From assembly GCF_001308875.1 (NCBI RefSeq), contig NZ_KQ465137.1:1-44697 (forward strand): a stretch of DNA of 44,697 nt, read 5' to 3'. The notes under the pieces are model-generated. The model had not been told where the DNA came from and did no database searches. It saw only the letters and a list, made by a program, of their open reading frames with translations. The first letter of the stretch is position 1. Every line of letters begins with the position of its first letter. The translations under genes were made by a program, and so were the position numbers. The DNA is from Lysinibacillus sp. ZYM-1. GTDB taxonomy: Bacteria; Bacillota; Bacilli; Bacillales_A; Planococcaceae. Positions 24,826-32,656 of the stretch are shown piece by piece.

Positions 24826-25971
24826 ATGTCCTAATCCTTTTTCTTCTTCTTGTAAAATTGCTTGGAAAAGATTTGTTGTTTCCTGAGTAGGTAAAACATT
24901 TAATTCAGACAATAGAGTACTTTTAAAAGAGTGGTAAATCTTTATAGCCTCTGCTCGGTTCCCAATGTTAGTATAGTGCTTGATTAATTGCTGGGTAGTT
25001 TGATCGGAATATGGGTTTAACTCTACAGCTAAAAGTAACGAACGTTCTTGGTTTTTGACATCCTGTACTTGTGAGTAATAATGGGCTAATTCATTCAGTA
25101 ACTGAGTAAACAATTTGTTCATTAAATTTGCTTTACTGGTAGTCCATGGATAGGTCAACGTAGCCATGAATTCTCCGCGATAATTTTGAAGGAGCTTTTC
25201 AGCCCTTTCAATATCCAATCTTCCGGTTTCTGCCTTTTTATTCAAAATTATCTCCAGGTCGTGGGCGTCACATTGAATATGGTCTAGTTTTAAAATATAG
25301 CACCCGTTCCTATATTCGATCACATCTAAAAAGCCATATGTTGAAAGGGATGTGCGAAGGTATGAAACGGTAGTATGAAGTTGAACCCTTGCCTTTTTAA
25401 AATCGGTATTACTCCAAAGCATATCGATGATAGTGTCACGAGGTACAGGGATATTGAGATGTAAGAACAGTAATGCAAACAATTCTTTCGTTTTTATAGT
25501 TCGCCAATGAAGAGGTTTTCCTTCATGGGAAACAACAAATTCTCCGAAGCATTTTATTTCGAGCAACGGTTCTGAATGAGGTAGTGCTGCTAACGATGTT
25601 ATTTTTGGCTGGAAGAGTTCTTCAATTCTAAGAATAGTCATCGTTAGGCGAGATTTTGAAACAGGTTTTAAAAGGTAATCAAGAGACTGAAGTTCAAAGG
25701 CTTGAACAGCATAGTCTCGATAAGCAGTGACAAAAACAATACAGATGCTTTTACTCCATGATTTTAATAATTCCGCAATATCTATTCCGTTCATACCTGG
25801 CATTTCAACATCAAGAAATGCTACTTGAAAGTCCAAGTTGGGTCCCTCACTAAGGAGATCTTTTACAGTTGTAAAAGTTTTAATGACCTCAATACTATCA
25901 AATTCCTCCAAATGTCTTTTCATATGAACAAGTGCTAAAGGCTCATCGTCCATCACTATCACCCGAATCAC
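24799..25971 (-). CDS. Receiver-SARP transcription regulator
   Basis: About 390 residues. The receiver domain has acidic pocket MDDEP, phospho-acceptor Asp in VAFLDVEMPGMNG and lysine in DYLLKPVSKSRL. An OmpR-like winged helix lies at about 140-225 (FGEFVVSHEGKPLHWRTIKTKELFALLF). A bacterial transcriptional activation domain of TPR type lies at about 235-385. This receiver-wHTH-BTAD order is that of SARP-like regulators in Bacilli. The GTG giving (M)IRVIVMDDEP is chosen; GGTGG stands about 10 bases before it. No kinase is adjacent. It faces the YjfB-like gene, which lies just upstream on the same strand. Confidence 0.9.
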   Translation of the reverse strand: MIRVIVMDDEPLALVHMKRHLEEFDSIEVIKTFTTVKDLLSEGPNLDFQVAFLDVEMPGMNGIDIAELLKSWSKSICIVFVTAYRDYAVQAFELQSLDYLLKPVSKSRLTMTILRIEELFQPKITSLAALPHSEPLLEIKCFGEFVVSHEGKPLHWRTIKTKELFALLFLHLNIPVPRDTIIDMLWSNTDFKKARVQLHTTVSYLRTSLSTYGFLDVIEYRNGCYILKLDHIQCDAHDLEIILNKKAETGRLDIERAEKLLQNYRGEFMATLTYPWTTSKANLMNKLFTQLLNELAHYYSQVQDVKNQERSLLLAVELNPYSDQTTQQLIKHYTNIGNRAEAIKIYHSFKSTLLSELNVLPTQETTNLFQAILQEEEKGLGHKKHANAER

Positions 25972-26023
25972 AATAAAAACACCACCTTTCATTCAGTCTA
26001 GAGGTTATTAGATTGGATATCTA

Positions 26024-26179
26024 TCATAGCCACTCTGTAAGGTTGTGAAGGGGCTTGTTGCTGTTTAGCAATTCAATGGCAGCAGACGTATTTAGGTTCA
26101 ATGCATTTTGCATCAAATTCAGTTGTACAGTTTGCTGATGCACCATCAACTGTGAAGACATTAGTGATTTAATTTCCAT
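26024..26179 (-). CDS. YjfB-like putative motility peptide
   Basis: 51 residues beginning MEIKSLMSSQLMVHQQTVQL and rich in Gln, Asn and Leu, the pattern of the YjfB family, which is linked to the motility regulon in B. subtilis. GAGGG lies 9 bases before ATG 26179; an upstream extension has no ribosome binding site. It lies just before the receiver-SARP gene on the same strand, with 52 bases between them, so they may be co-transcribed. Confidence 0.75.
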   Translation of the reverse strand: MEIKSLMSSQLMVHQQTVQLNLMQNALNLNTSAAIELLNSNKPLHNLTEWL

Positions 26180-26467
26180 TTTCACATACCCTCTTTTTCT
26201 TCTTTTATTGTCCTTAAATAGCAATATCTAATATAAAGAATACTAGTCTAAGCATAGGTTTTTTTCCATCTAATTGGACAATTTACTAAAAAAATAAGCG
26301 AAATTGTATATTTTTCCGTTTTTATAGTAATAATTCCTAATATCAGGCAGACAGTCCTGAGTTATTAATTTGCAATCTTATTGTTGCTTGCATACTAGAA
26401 TATTTGACTCTAGCGTGCTAACAGCAGACTTGCAAAAAATAATAAAATATTGGAGGTATTACTAAAC

Positions 26468-27223
26468 ATGAAGAAGAAAGCATTAGCTTTAGCAGTAACG
26501 TTGGCCGTAGGTTTGAGTCTATATGCCAGTCCTTCCTCTGCGAAAGACAATTCAGGCAATATACTATGGACACTTCCTCAAATCTATAATTTAACTGTTG
26601 GAGAGTTCCAACAATTCGCGGAAATGGATTCGATTTGGTTTTATCCAGAGCAAGACTTAGTGAAGGACACGTCAAAAATAGAAGAAGCATCGAAAGATGA
26701 ATATGTCATCAAAGGTGGTGACACATTATTTTCAATTGCTCGTAAAAACGATTTAACAGTAGACGAATTAAAAGCATGGAACAACCTTGCTACAGATTTA
26801 ATTTTAGCGGGTGAATCTTTGGCTATAAAAGCTTCAGCAGCTAAACCAAAACCTAACACTTCTGAAAGAGTTGCTACAAAGGCTTCTTCAACAGCAAAAA
26901 CGAAGCCTGTTAGCACCCCTACAAATGGATCTGGTAGAACTTTAACAATGCGAGCTACTGCCTATACAGCCTATTGTGAAGGATGCTCCGGAATTACAGC
27001 GAATGGAACAGATATCCGATCTAATCCAAACTTAAAAGTAATTGCCGTAGATCCTCGTGTAATACCGCTTGGTTCAAGGGTTTGGGTGGAAGGATATGGT
27101 GAAGCAATCGCAGCCGATACGGGAGGGGCCATTAAGGGCAATAAAATTGATGTCTTTATTCCTACCGAGGGACAAGCAATGCAATGGGGTGTCAAAACAG
27201 TAACTGTCAAAATTTTAGATTAA
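26468..27223 (+). CDS. Secreted LysM and 3D-domain cell wall protein
   Basis: About 251 residues. A signal peptide (MKKKALALAVTLAVGLSLYA) ends near PSSAKD. One LysM repeat follows (about 78-121, YVIKGGDTLFSIARKNDLTV), then a Ser/Thr/Lys-rich linker and a C-terminal 3D domain (about 160-251). Its three aspartates are visible in IAVDPRVIPLGSRV, AADTGGAIKGN and KIDVFIP. This resembles YocH and other Rpf/MltA-like double-psi barrel autolysins of Firmicutes. It probably binds and cuts peptidoglycan. GGAGGT lies 10 bases upstream. A cysteine pair (YCEGCSG) sits at the start of the 3D domain. Confidence 0.92.
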   Translation: MKKKALALAVTLAVGLSLYASPSSAKDNSGNILWTLPQIYNLTVGEFQQFAEMDSIWFYPEQDLVKDTSKIEEASKDEYVIKGGDTLFSIARKNDLTVDELKAWNNLATDLILAGESLAIKASAAKPKPNTSERVATKASSTAKTKPVSTPTNGSGRTLTMRATAYTAYCEGCSGITANGTDIRSNPNLKVIAVDPRVIPLGSRVWVEGYGEAIAADTGGAIKGNKIDVFIPTEGQAMQWGVKTVTVKILD

Positions 27224-27229
27224 GTAATG

Positions 27230-27259
27230 AAGGGATTTCTCATTTGAGAGATCCCTTTT
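27230..27259 (+). terminator. Terminator after the 3D-domain gene
   Basis: AAGGGATTTCTC pairs with GAGAGATCCCTT around ATTT, followed by TT. Confidence 0.85.
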
Positions 27260-27346
27260 GTTCTTTTAACAAACTGACTAAAATTAATGAGAAATGCATA
27301 AGTATCGACTAACTTGGAGACCATCTGAAATAGAGGAGGTATTTTT

Positions 27347-27898
27347 ATGAAAAAAATAAGCTTAATTAGCCTTTCTTTATTAGTTTTTGTAGGTGGTTGT
27401 AGTTTTTTTGATAAGAAAGAAGAAAAAGTACAAGTAAATGCGATATCCCCCTTAACAGCTACTGCAAAAGTAGTAGGAGCAAATAATGAAAGTTATGGGA
27501 ATGCGTATTTACAGGAAGAAGATAATGGCGTTATGATGACGCTGGCATTATCAGATCTACCACCAGGTACACATGGAATTCATATTCATGAAGTAGGTAA
27601 GTGTGAACCCCCTAAATTTGAATCAGCTGGTGCACACTTTAATCCAACCAAGAAAGAGCATGGTAAGTTAAATCCAAAAGGGTATCATTTAGGAGATTTA
27701 CCAAATTTAGAGGTTGGTGAGGATGGTAATGTGGATCTGAGTTTTTTAGCAGAAGGGCTAACTTTAAAAAAAGGTGAACCAAATTCATTGTTAGACAGTG
27801 ATGGTAGTTCAATTGTCATCCATGAATCTGCTGATGATTATAAAACTGATCCTGCAGGTAATTCAGGTGCAAGAATTGCTTGTGGAGTTATTCAATAG
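27347..27898 (+). CDS. sodC: Cu/Zn superoxide dismutase lipoprotein
   Basis: 183 residues. A lipoprotein signal peptide ends at VGGC (Cys18). The SOD fold has every metal ligand: H79 and H81 (GIHIHEVGKC), H97 (GAHFNP), H105 (KEHG), H114 and D117 (YHLGDLPN), and H159 (VIHESADD). The disulfide pair C86-C179 and the catalytic Arg176 (GARIACGVI) are also present. It should be an active enzyme that dismutates superoxide outside the membrane. By contrast B. subtilis YojM is reported to lack two copper ligands. GAGGAGG precedes the ATG. Confidence 0.95.
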   Translation: MKKISLISLSLLVFVGGCSFFDKKEEKVQVNAISPLTATAKVVGANNESYGNAYLQEEDNGVMMTLALSDLPPGTHGIHIHEVGKCEPPKFESAGAHFNPTKKEHGKLNPKGYHLGDLPNLEVGEDGNVDLSFLAEGLTLKKGEPNSLLDSDGSSIVIHESADDYKTDPAGNSGARIACGVIQ

Positions 27899-27911
27899 AA
27901 GAAATATGTAG

Positions 27912-27949
27912 AAAACTGTGTCCGATCATCATTGGATGCAGTTTTTTTG
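27912..27949 (+). terminator. Terminator after sodC
   Basis: AAAACTG-TG-TCC pairs with GGA-TG-CAGTTTT around a 10-base loop, then TTTTT. Confidence 0.8.
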
Positions 27950-28030
27950 AGTTGGAATTAGCAGGAACGTAAAAAATGATCTAAAGATGAGATTGATTTT
28001 ATATTTATAATGCATAATAAGTATAATTTA

Positions 28031-28081
28031 TTGCATTTTACCGAAATTCTATTGTATAATTCTTTTATCAGAAAATTCGGT
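28031..28081 (+). promoter_or_regulatory. Promoter flanked by an imperfect inverted repeat
   Basis: TTGCAT (28031-28036), 18-base spacer, TATAAT (28055-28060). The arms ACCGAA-A-TTCT and AGAA-AA-TTCGGT (28040-28050 and 28069-28081) flank the -10, so a repressor or an early RNA hairpin could act here. Confidence 0.55.
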
Positions 28082-28096
28082 TAAATAGGAGGCGAT

Positions 28097-28243
28097 ATGA
28101 TGGGTAAACTGTTAAACTCAAAATTTGAAACGTACTTAATGGATCAGGAATTTGACCTTAAGGAAGAGGAAGATAAAAATGAAGAGCAGTTGGCAATGGT
28201 GCAATATGAGCAATATCCAGAAGGATTTTTTACAAGCTTATAA
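28097..28243 (+). CDS. Small acidic protein of unknown function
   Basis: 48 residues (MMGKLLNSKFETYLMDQEFD..., ending GFFTSL), rich in Glu, Asp and Gln, with a central run of acidic residues and no membrane segment. A near-perfect AGGAGGCGAT stands just before two adjacent ATG codons. A clear promoter lies upstream and a strong terminator downstream, so it is a complete gene. I do not recognise a family. Confidence 0.72.
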   Translation: MMGKLLNSKFETYLMDQEFDLKEEEDKNEEQLAMVQYEQYPEGFFTSL

Positions 28244-28253
28244 TGAATATTTG

Positions 28254-28310
28254 ATGGGCTATGTTGAAAGGGATAACAACTTTTGACATAGCCCATTGCT
28301 TTGTTTCATA
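28254..28310 (+). terminator. Terminator after the small acidic protein gene
   Basis: ATGGGCTATGT (28254-28264) pairs perfectly with ACATAGCCCAT (28286-28296), then a T-rich tail TGCTTTGTTT. Confidence 0.8.
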
Positions 28311-28437
28311 GCCAATTCTTTAGAAGCATACAAATTTATTACGCTCTTTTTCACTTCAATAGGTCTTAATGCATATATACTTTTATAAAATAGATTCATG
28401 TATAATGAGAAACAAAAATGCGTATAGAGGTGTCATT

Positions 28438-29547
28438 ATGTCAAAAGCTATAACATTAGAAGAAACTATGTATCAATGGTTTGACCATTTTCACAAATAT
28501 CCTGAAGTGAGTTGGAAGGAATTCGAGACAACAAAAAAAATAGCATCAATATTAGACGAACTAAACATTTCTTATCGCTTACTGGGCGATGTACCTGGAT
28601 TAATTGCAGAAATTGGAGCAGGGGAAGAAATTGTTGCGGTGCGTGCTGATATTGATGCATTATGGCAAGAAGTTGATGGGAAATGGCAGGCGAATCATTC
28701 TTGTGGTCATGATGCTAATATGACAATGGTGCTTGGGGCATTATTACTACTTAAAGATCGACCATTGCAACATCGTGTCCGTTTCATTTTCCAACCTGCC
28801 GAAGAACTAGGGAATGGTGCGTGTGCTGCTTTTGATCGTGGTGCTGTTGATGGGGTATCGCATTTATTCGGTGTACATTTAAGACCTATCGAAGAACTAC
28901 CACTCGGCAAGGTTTCGCCAGCTATTCATCATGGTGCTGCTTATTTTTTAGAGGGAGCCATTCAGGGAATTGATGCACATGGGGCGAGACCACACCAAGG
29001 TAAAAATGCCATTGATGTTATTATGGCTGTCCAACAAATGTTGAACAGTATTCATCTATCACCATTTGAACCCCATTCTGCAAAGTTAACTAAAATTTTA
29101 GCAGATGGCGGTAGTACAAATATTATTCCAGGTAATGCTAGTTTCTCAATGGATATTCGAGCACAGCATAATCAGCAACTCGAATTCCTTCGTAGCAAAA
29201 TTGAATCCGGTTTAAAATCAATTCAACAGCAATTTGATATAGACATGGATTGGAAGTGGATTGATTTCACACCAGGCGCAGAAGTTTCGTCAGTTGCTGC
29301 AAAAATGGCGAAGGATGCAATTATTGAAACGTTGGGCGAAGAACATTTAGCGGATGAAATAATGACACCAGGTAGTGACGATTTCCATTTCTATACAGTG
29401 AAATCGCCAGAATTAAAAGCGGCAATGATTGGAATCGGGGCAAACTTAACACCAGGGTTACATCATCCTAAAATGACATTTGATCGCAGTGCCTTAATTG
29501 ATGCTGCCAAAGTACTTGCCTGCGTATTAGAAAAAAAACCTGAATAA
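28438..29547 (+). CDS. M20 family N-acyl-amino-acid hydrolase
   Basis: About 369 residues of the M20D aminoacylase/amidohydrolase group. Metal and catalytic residues include D71/D73 (VRADIDALW), C89-G-H91-D92 (NHSCGHDANM) and E122-E123 (QPAEELGNG), with the dimerisation domain GIDAHGARPHQGKNAID. ATG 28438 has GAGGTG ahead; upstream extensions do not. The family removes acyl groups such as acetyl, succinyl or hippuryl from amino acids. Here it heads a set with a transporter, an N-succinyl-amino-acid racemase-like enzyme and a GNAT acyltransferase, so it may be the N-succinyl-L-amino-acid desuccinylase. Substrate is inferred from context. Confidence 0.9.
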   Translation: MSKAITLEETMYQWFDHFHKYPEVSWKEFETTKKIASILDELNISYRLLGDVPGLIAEIGAGEEIVAVRADIDALWQEVDGKWQANHSCGHDANMTMVLGALLLLKDRPLQHRVRFIFQPAEELGNGACAAFDRGAVDGVSHLFGVHLRPIEELPLGKVSPAIHHGAAYFLEGAIQGIDAHGARPHQGKNAIDVIMAVQQMLNSIHLSPFEPHSAKLTKILADGGSTNIIPGNASFSMDIRAQHNQQLEFLRSKIESGLKSIQQQFDIDMDWKWIDFTPGAEVSSVAAKMAKDAIIETLGEEHLADEIMTPGSDDFHFYTVKSPELKAAMIGIGANLTPGLHHPKMTFDRSALIDAAKVLACVLEKKPE

Positions 29548-29562
29548 AAAAATATTTTTTTT

Positions 29563-29605
29563 AGCTATATGAAAAATGTAATAATTTTTTCATATAGCTT
29601 TTTTT
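29563..29605 (+). terminator. Terminator after the M20 hydrolase gene
   Basis: AGCTATATGAAAAA pairs with TTTTTTCATATAGCT, followed by six further T. The 220 bases after it are AT-rich and should carry the promoter of the transporter gene; no other feature was seen. Confidence 0.9.
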
Positions 29606-29828
29606 GCATGAACATTTCCTGAAATGTATGGATATTCAAGGGTTTTCAGAGCTTTTTATTGCTACTTGAAAGCGTTTTATTGCCCTAAAACAAAGGGATT
29701 TGCTAGAGAAGCATAATTTTTTTGCGTTGACTTTTAATTTTTTGAATATTAAGCTAAAAAACGTAAAAAATTATTTGCGTCTTTGAAAAACCGAAAAGGG
29801 ATTTGGTGCAAAAAAAGGGGATGGAAAA

Positions 29829-31277
29829 ATGAAAAAGGATATTAATGCGGGCTGGGCACTACTAACTTTTGCAGTTATGATTATTACTATGTTGATTACA
29901 GTAGTTGTTTTAGAGCAAAGTCCTCACGTACCTCTTCTTGTCGGCACAACTGTAGCAGCAATTGTTGCCAAAATGCATGGATACAAATGGTCAGAAATTG
30001 AAGAAATGATGTATAAGGGGATACGTTTAGCATTACCTGCCATTGTCATTATTATTTTAGTAGGTTTGACAATTGGGGCATGGATTGGCGGCGGAGTCGT
30101 AGCAACGATGATTTTCTATGGCTTAAAGTTAATATCTCCAGCGTGGTTTTTAGTGACAATTATGCTGTTATGTTCAATCGTGTCATTAGCTATTGGTAGT
30201 TCATGGTCAACGATGGCGACTATTGGTGTCGCAGGTATGGGCATTGGTTTAAGTATGGGTATTCCAGCGGCTATGATTGCTGGTGCGGTTATTTCAGGTT
30301 CATACTTTGGTGATAAAATGTCCCCACTATCAGATACAACGAATCTAGCGGCGGGTTTAACAGGTACAGATTTATTTGATCATATTAAGCATATGCTTTA
30401 TACAACGATTCCAGCGTTGATTATTTCACTTGTTGTTTTCGGAATTATGGGTAGAAAGTTTGCAGATGTTTCAATGCAATCAGAAGAAATTTTAACAACG
30501 TTAAAAGTGATGGAAGAAAGCTTTGTCATTTCTCCTTTACTTTTACTTGTCCCAGTGGGCGTTATTGTTTTAGTAGCTAAAAAAATACCGGCAATTCCAG
30601 CTTTAATTATTGGGATTGTATCAGGTTTCTTACTACAAATTTTTGTGCAAGGTGGTTCGGCTGCAAGTGCTGTACAAGCATTACAAGCTGGCTTTGAAAT
30701 CTCGACAGGTAATCACATGGTGGATGATTTATTTAATCGTGGTGGTTTAGATTCAATGATGAATACGGTTTCAATGACCATTGTAGCGATGACATTTGGT
30801 GGTATTTTAGAGTATTCAGGGATGTTAAAAGCTCTTATGAATGTAATTGTGAAGTTTGCTAAATCTACAGGAAGTCTTATTGCTTCAACAATTGCAGCCT
30901 GTGTAACAACAAACGCAACATGTTCTGAACAATACATTTCAATTGTAGTCCCTTCACGTATGTTTGCAGGTGTCTATCAACAACGAGGCTTACATTCTAA
31001 AAATTTATCTCGTGCGTTAGAAGATGGGGGAACATTAACATCTGTTTTCTTCCCATGGAATACTTGTGGTGTGTTTATTTTAGCGACATTGGGTGTAGGC
31101 GCTATGGAGTATGCACCATATGCCATTCTTAATTTTATGGTTCCTATTATTTCTATTATTTATGGATATATTGGATTTGCCATTGTTAAATTAACACCTG
31201 AAGAAATGGCAGAAGCAGAGAAGCGTAAAAAAGAACAAGAAGTAGAAAACACTGATAACATGGTAATGGTTGATTAA
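29829..31277 (+). CDS. NhaC family Na+/H+ or metabolite antiporter
   Basis: 482-residue polytopic membrane protein with about 11-12 segments. NhaC-type motifs are SLAIGSSWSTMATIG, GSYFGDKMSPLSDTTNLAAG and, in the second half, CVTTNATCSEQYISIVVPSRMF. The C-terminus is charged and cytoplasmic. The family contains Na+/H+ exchangers but also malate-lactate and amino-acid antiporters. The position between the M20 hydrolase and the racemase makes an amino-acid or N-acyl-amino-acid substrate plausible. GGGGATGGAAAA precedes the ATG. Confidence 0.9.
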   Translation: MKKDINAGWALLTFAVMIITMLITVVVLEQSPHVPLLVGTTVAAIVAKMHGYKWSEIEEMMYKGIRLALPAIVIIILVGLTIGAWIGGGVVATMIFYGLKLISPAWFLVTIMLLCSIVSLAIGSSWSTMATIGVAGMGIGLSMGIPAAMIAGAVISGSYFGDKMSPLSDTTNLAAGLTGTDLFDHIKHMLYTTIPALIISLVVFGIMGRKFADVSMQSEEILTTLKVMEESFVISPLLLLVPVGVIVLVAKKIPAIPALIIGIVSGFLLQIFVQGGSAASAVQALQAGFEISTGNHMVDDLFNRGGLDSMMNTVSMTIVAMTFGGILEYSGMLKALMNVIVKFAKSTGSLIASTIAACVTTNATCSEQYISIVVPSRMFAGVYQQRGLHSKNLSRALEDGGTLTSVFFPWNTCGVFILATLGVGAMEYAPYAILNFMVPIISIIYGYIGFAIVKLTPEEMAEAEKRKKEQEVENTDNMVMVD

Positions 31278-31283
31278 TGATAT

Positions 31284-31324
31284 GAATTCTCGTAGATGCT
31301 TGTACATTTACGAGAATTCCTTTT
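31284..31324. terminator. Bidirectional terminator
   Basis: GAATTCTCGTA pairs with TACGAGAATTC, with CTTTT beyond it. It lies between the transporter gene and the convergent regulator gene. Confidence 0.85.
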
Positions 31325-31334
31325 ATACAGTTGT

Positions 31335-32576
31335 TTAATAGGTTGCGAAATTCAATTCATAAATGGTGCGGGGTCGACCTTGTTGATGGGTCATTTCTTC
31401 GCCAACTACTTTTGCATAACCTTGATCTACTAATTTCTTGATAATACGCTCAGTTGTACGTCTAGTAACTTGTAGATATTCGGAAAGATTCTGTGATGTA
31501 AATTGTGCTGTTTGCCGTTCGTGACTAAAATTAATTATTTTAGAAATATTTAATGGACTTAAGCTTGTGAGTTTGGCCATTTGTAATACATAAGGATCGT
31601 CTGTTTTTAAAGATAACTTCGCTTCTGAATTTGGAAAAGGACCTAATAGGTTTTTATGTTCATCCAGAATATAAATTTCACAAGGTTTAGAAAAGGTTAA
31701 AGCATGCTGAGCATTTTGGGTGGCTTCTAAAATGGAGTGACCATATCCAAATGCTAATTTAAAAGGTATTTCAATTTGTTGGATTAGCTCTTCTAAAGTC
31801 TCCTTTTCGAGCGCGTTCTGTAAATGACCAGCAGTTGTGTAGAGCTCAAAGGTATGCGATGAAATTTGTTTATAGGTTGAAAAGGTAGCCTTCACAATTT
31901 GATTTAAAATAGTTGAGTCGATGGAAGAATCATTAGGGATTTCTAAAAAACCAACTACGGCTTTAAATGATTCGGATTTCGATAAGAGTGATTTTGATTT
32001 AGTTTCTTCGAGACATTGAATAATAGAATTCGTGGCATCTATCATGCGCATTGCGGGTATTAGACGTGCTTGTAATTCATCATAAACACTGTGAATACTT
32101 GTAATCACAAAATCAATGTTCTTGGCATTCCATAAAGCAATGTGACGTCTTAAAATATTTTCAGTAGGTTCTGTAATGGATATATGTTGAACATGTGGCT
32201 TTTGACCACCATATTCAATTTCTGCTAAAACATTGTCTACAAATGATGGGTTCATTACATCAATAGAAATTCTGTTGATTGGTACAGCATGTTTCGCTAC
32301 TAGTGATAAGAGTGTCGTAGAGATAGTTGTTTCATCTTGTTTAATATAATTCCAAGGAATTGGTATTACCGGAAGAAAAGATTGGGCATATAAAAAGGGT
32401 AATGTCCCTCCGAACAAAAGTGCATCGCAAGGTTTAATTTGCTTCACTAAAGTAGGCGCCTCAGAGGGGTGACTGTAAAGATAAAATTCTAATTGAATAT
32501 TGTCTATATTTTGTGCGATACTAATAATACGCTTCATAAATGCTTTAGAACAAATAATCGCTATTTTGGTAGACAT
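31335..32576 (-). CDS. Transcription regulator of the racemase cluster (415-residue type)
   Basis: About 413 residues. The N-terminal half looks like a ligand-sensing domain of the PrpR_N or periplasmic-binding type (KIAIICSKAFMKRIISIAQ, DALLFGGTLPF). The middle (about 205-310) is an alpha/beta region resembling a degenerate nucleotide-cyclase-like fold. The C-terminal ~75 residues are a winged helix (FTSQNLSEYLQVTRRTTERIIKKLVDQGY). It is transcribed divergently from the racemase gene across 80 bases that contain two exact TTAGCGAC repeats. It most probably controls the racemase and GNAT genes and itself. Start MSTKIA (32576) has AAAGGAA at good distance. Confidence 0.8.
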   Translation of the reverse strand: MSTKIAIICSKAFMKRIISIAQNIDNIQLEFYLYSHPSEAPTLVKQIKPCDALLFGGTLPFLYAQSFLPVIPIPWNYIKQDETTISTTLLSLVAKHAVPINRISIDVMNPSFVDNVLAEIEYGGQKPHVQHISITEPTENILRRHIALWNAKNIDFVITSIHSVYDELQARLIPAMRMIDATNSIIQCLEETKSKSLLSKSESFKAVVGFLEIPNDSSIDSTILNQIVKATFSTYKQISSHTFELYTTAGHLQNALEKETLEELIQQIEIPFKLAFGYGHSILEATQNAQHALTFSKPCEIYILDEHKNLLGPFPNSEAKLSLKTDDPYVLQMAKLTSLSPLNISKIINFSHERQTAQFTSQNLSEYLQVTRRTTERIIKKLVDQGYAKVVGEEMTHQQGRPRTIYELNFATY

Positions 32577-32608
32577 GGGCATCGTTCCTTTTCTATTTTT
32601 TTAAACAT

Positions 32609-32639
32609 TTAGCGACGTATTAGCGACATCTATGACGAC
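32609..32639. promoter_or_regulatory. Tandem TTAGCGAC operator in the divergent promoter region
   Basis: TTAGCGAC occurs at 32609-32616 and 32620-32627, exactly 11 bases apart, about one helical turn. A weaker third copy, ATGACGAC, is at 32632-32639. It lies between the divergent regulator and racemase genes. Confidence 0.6.
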
Positions 32640-32656
32640 AAAGGAGACTGATTATT

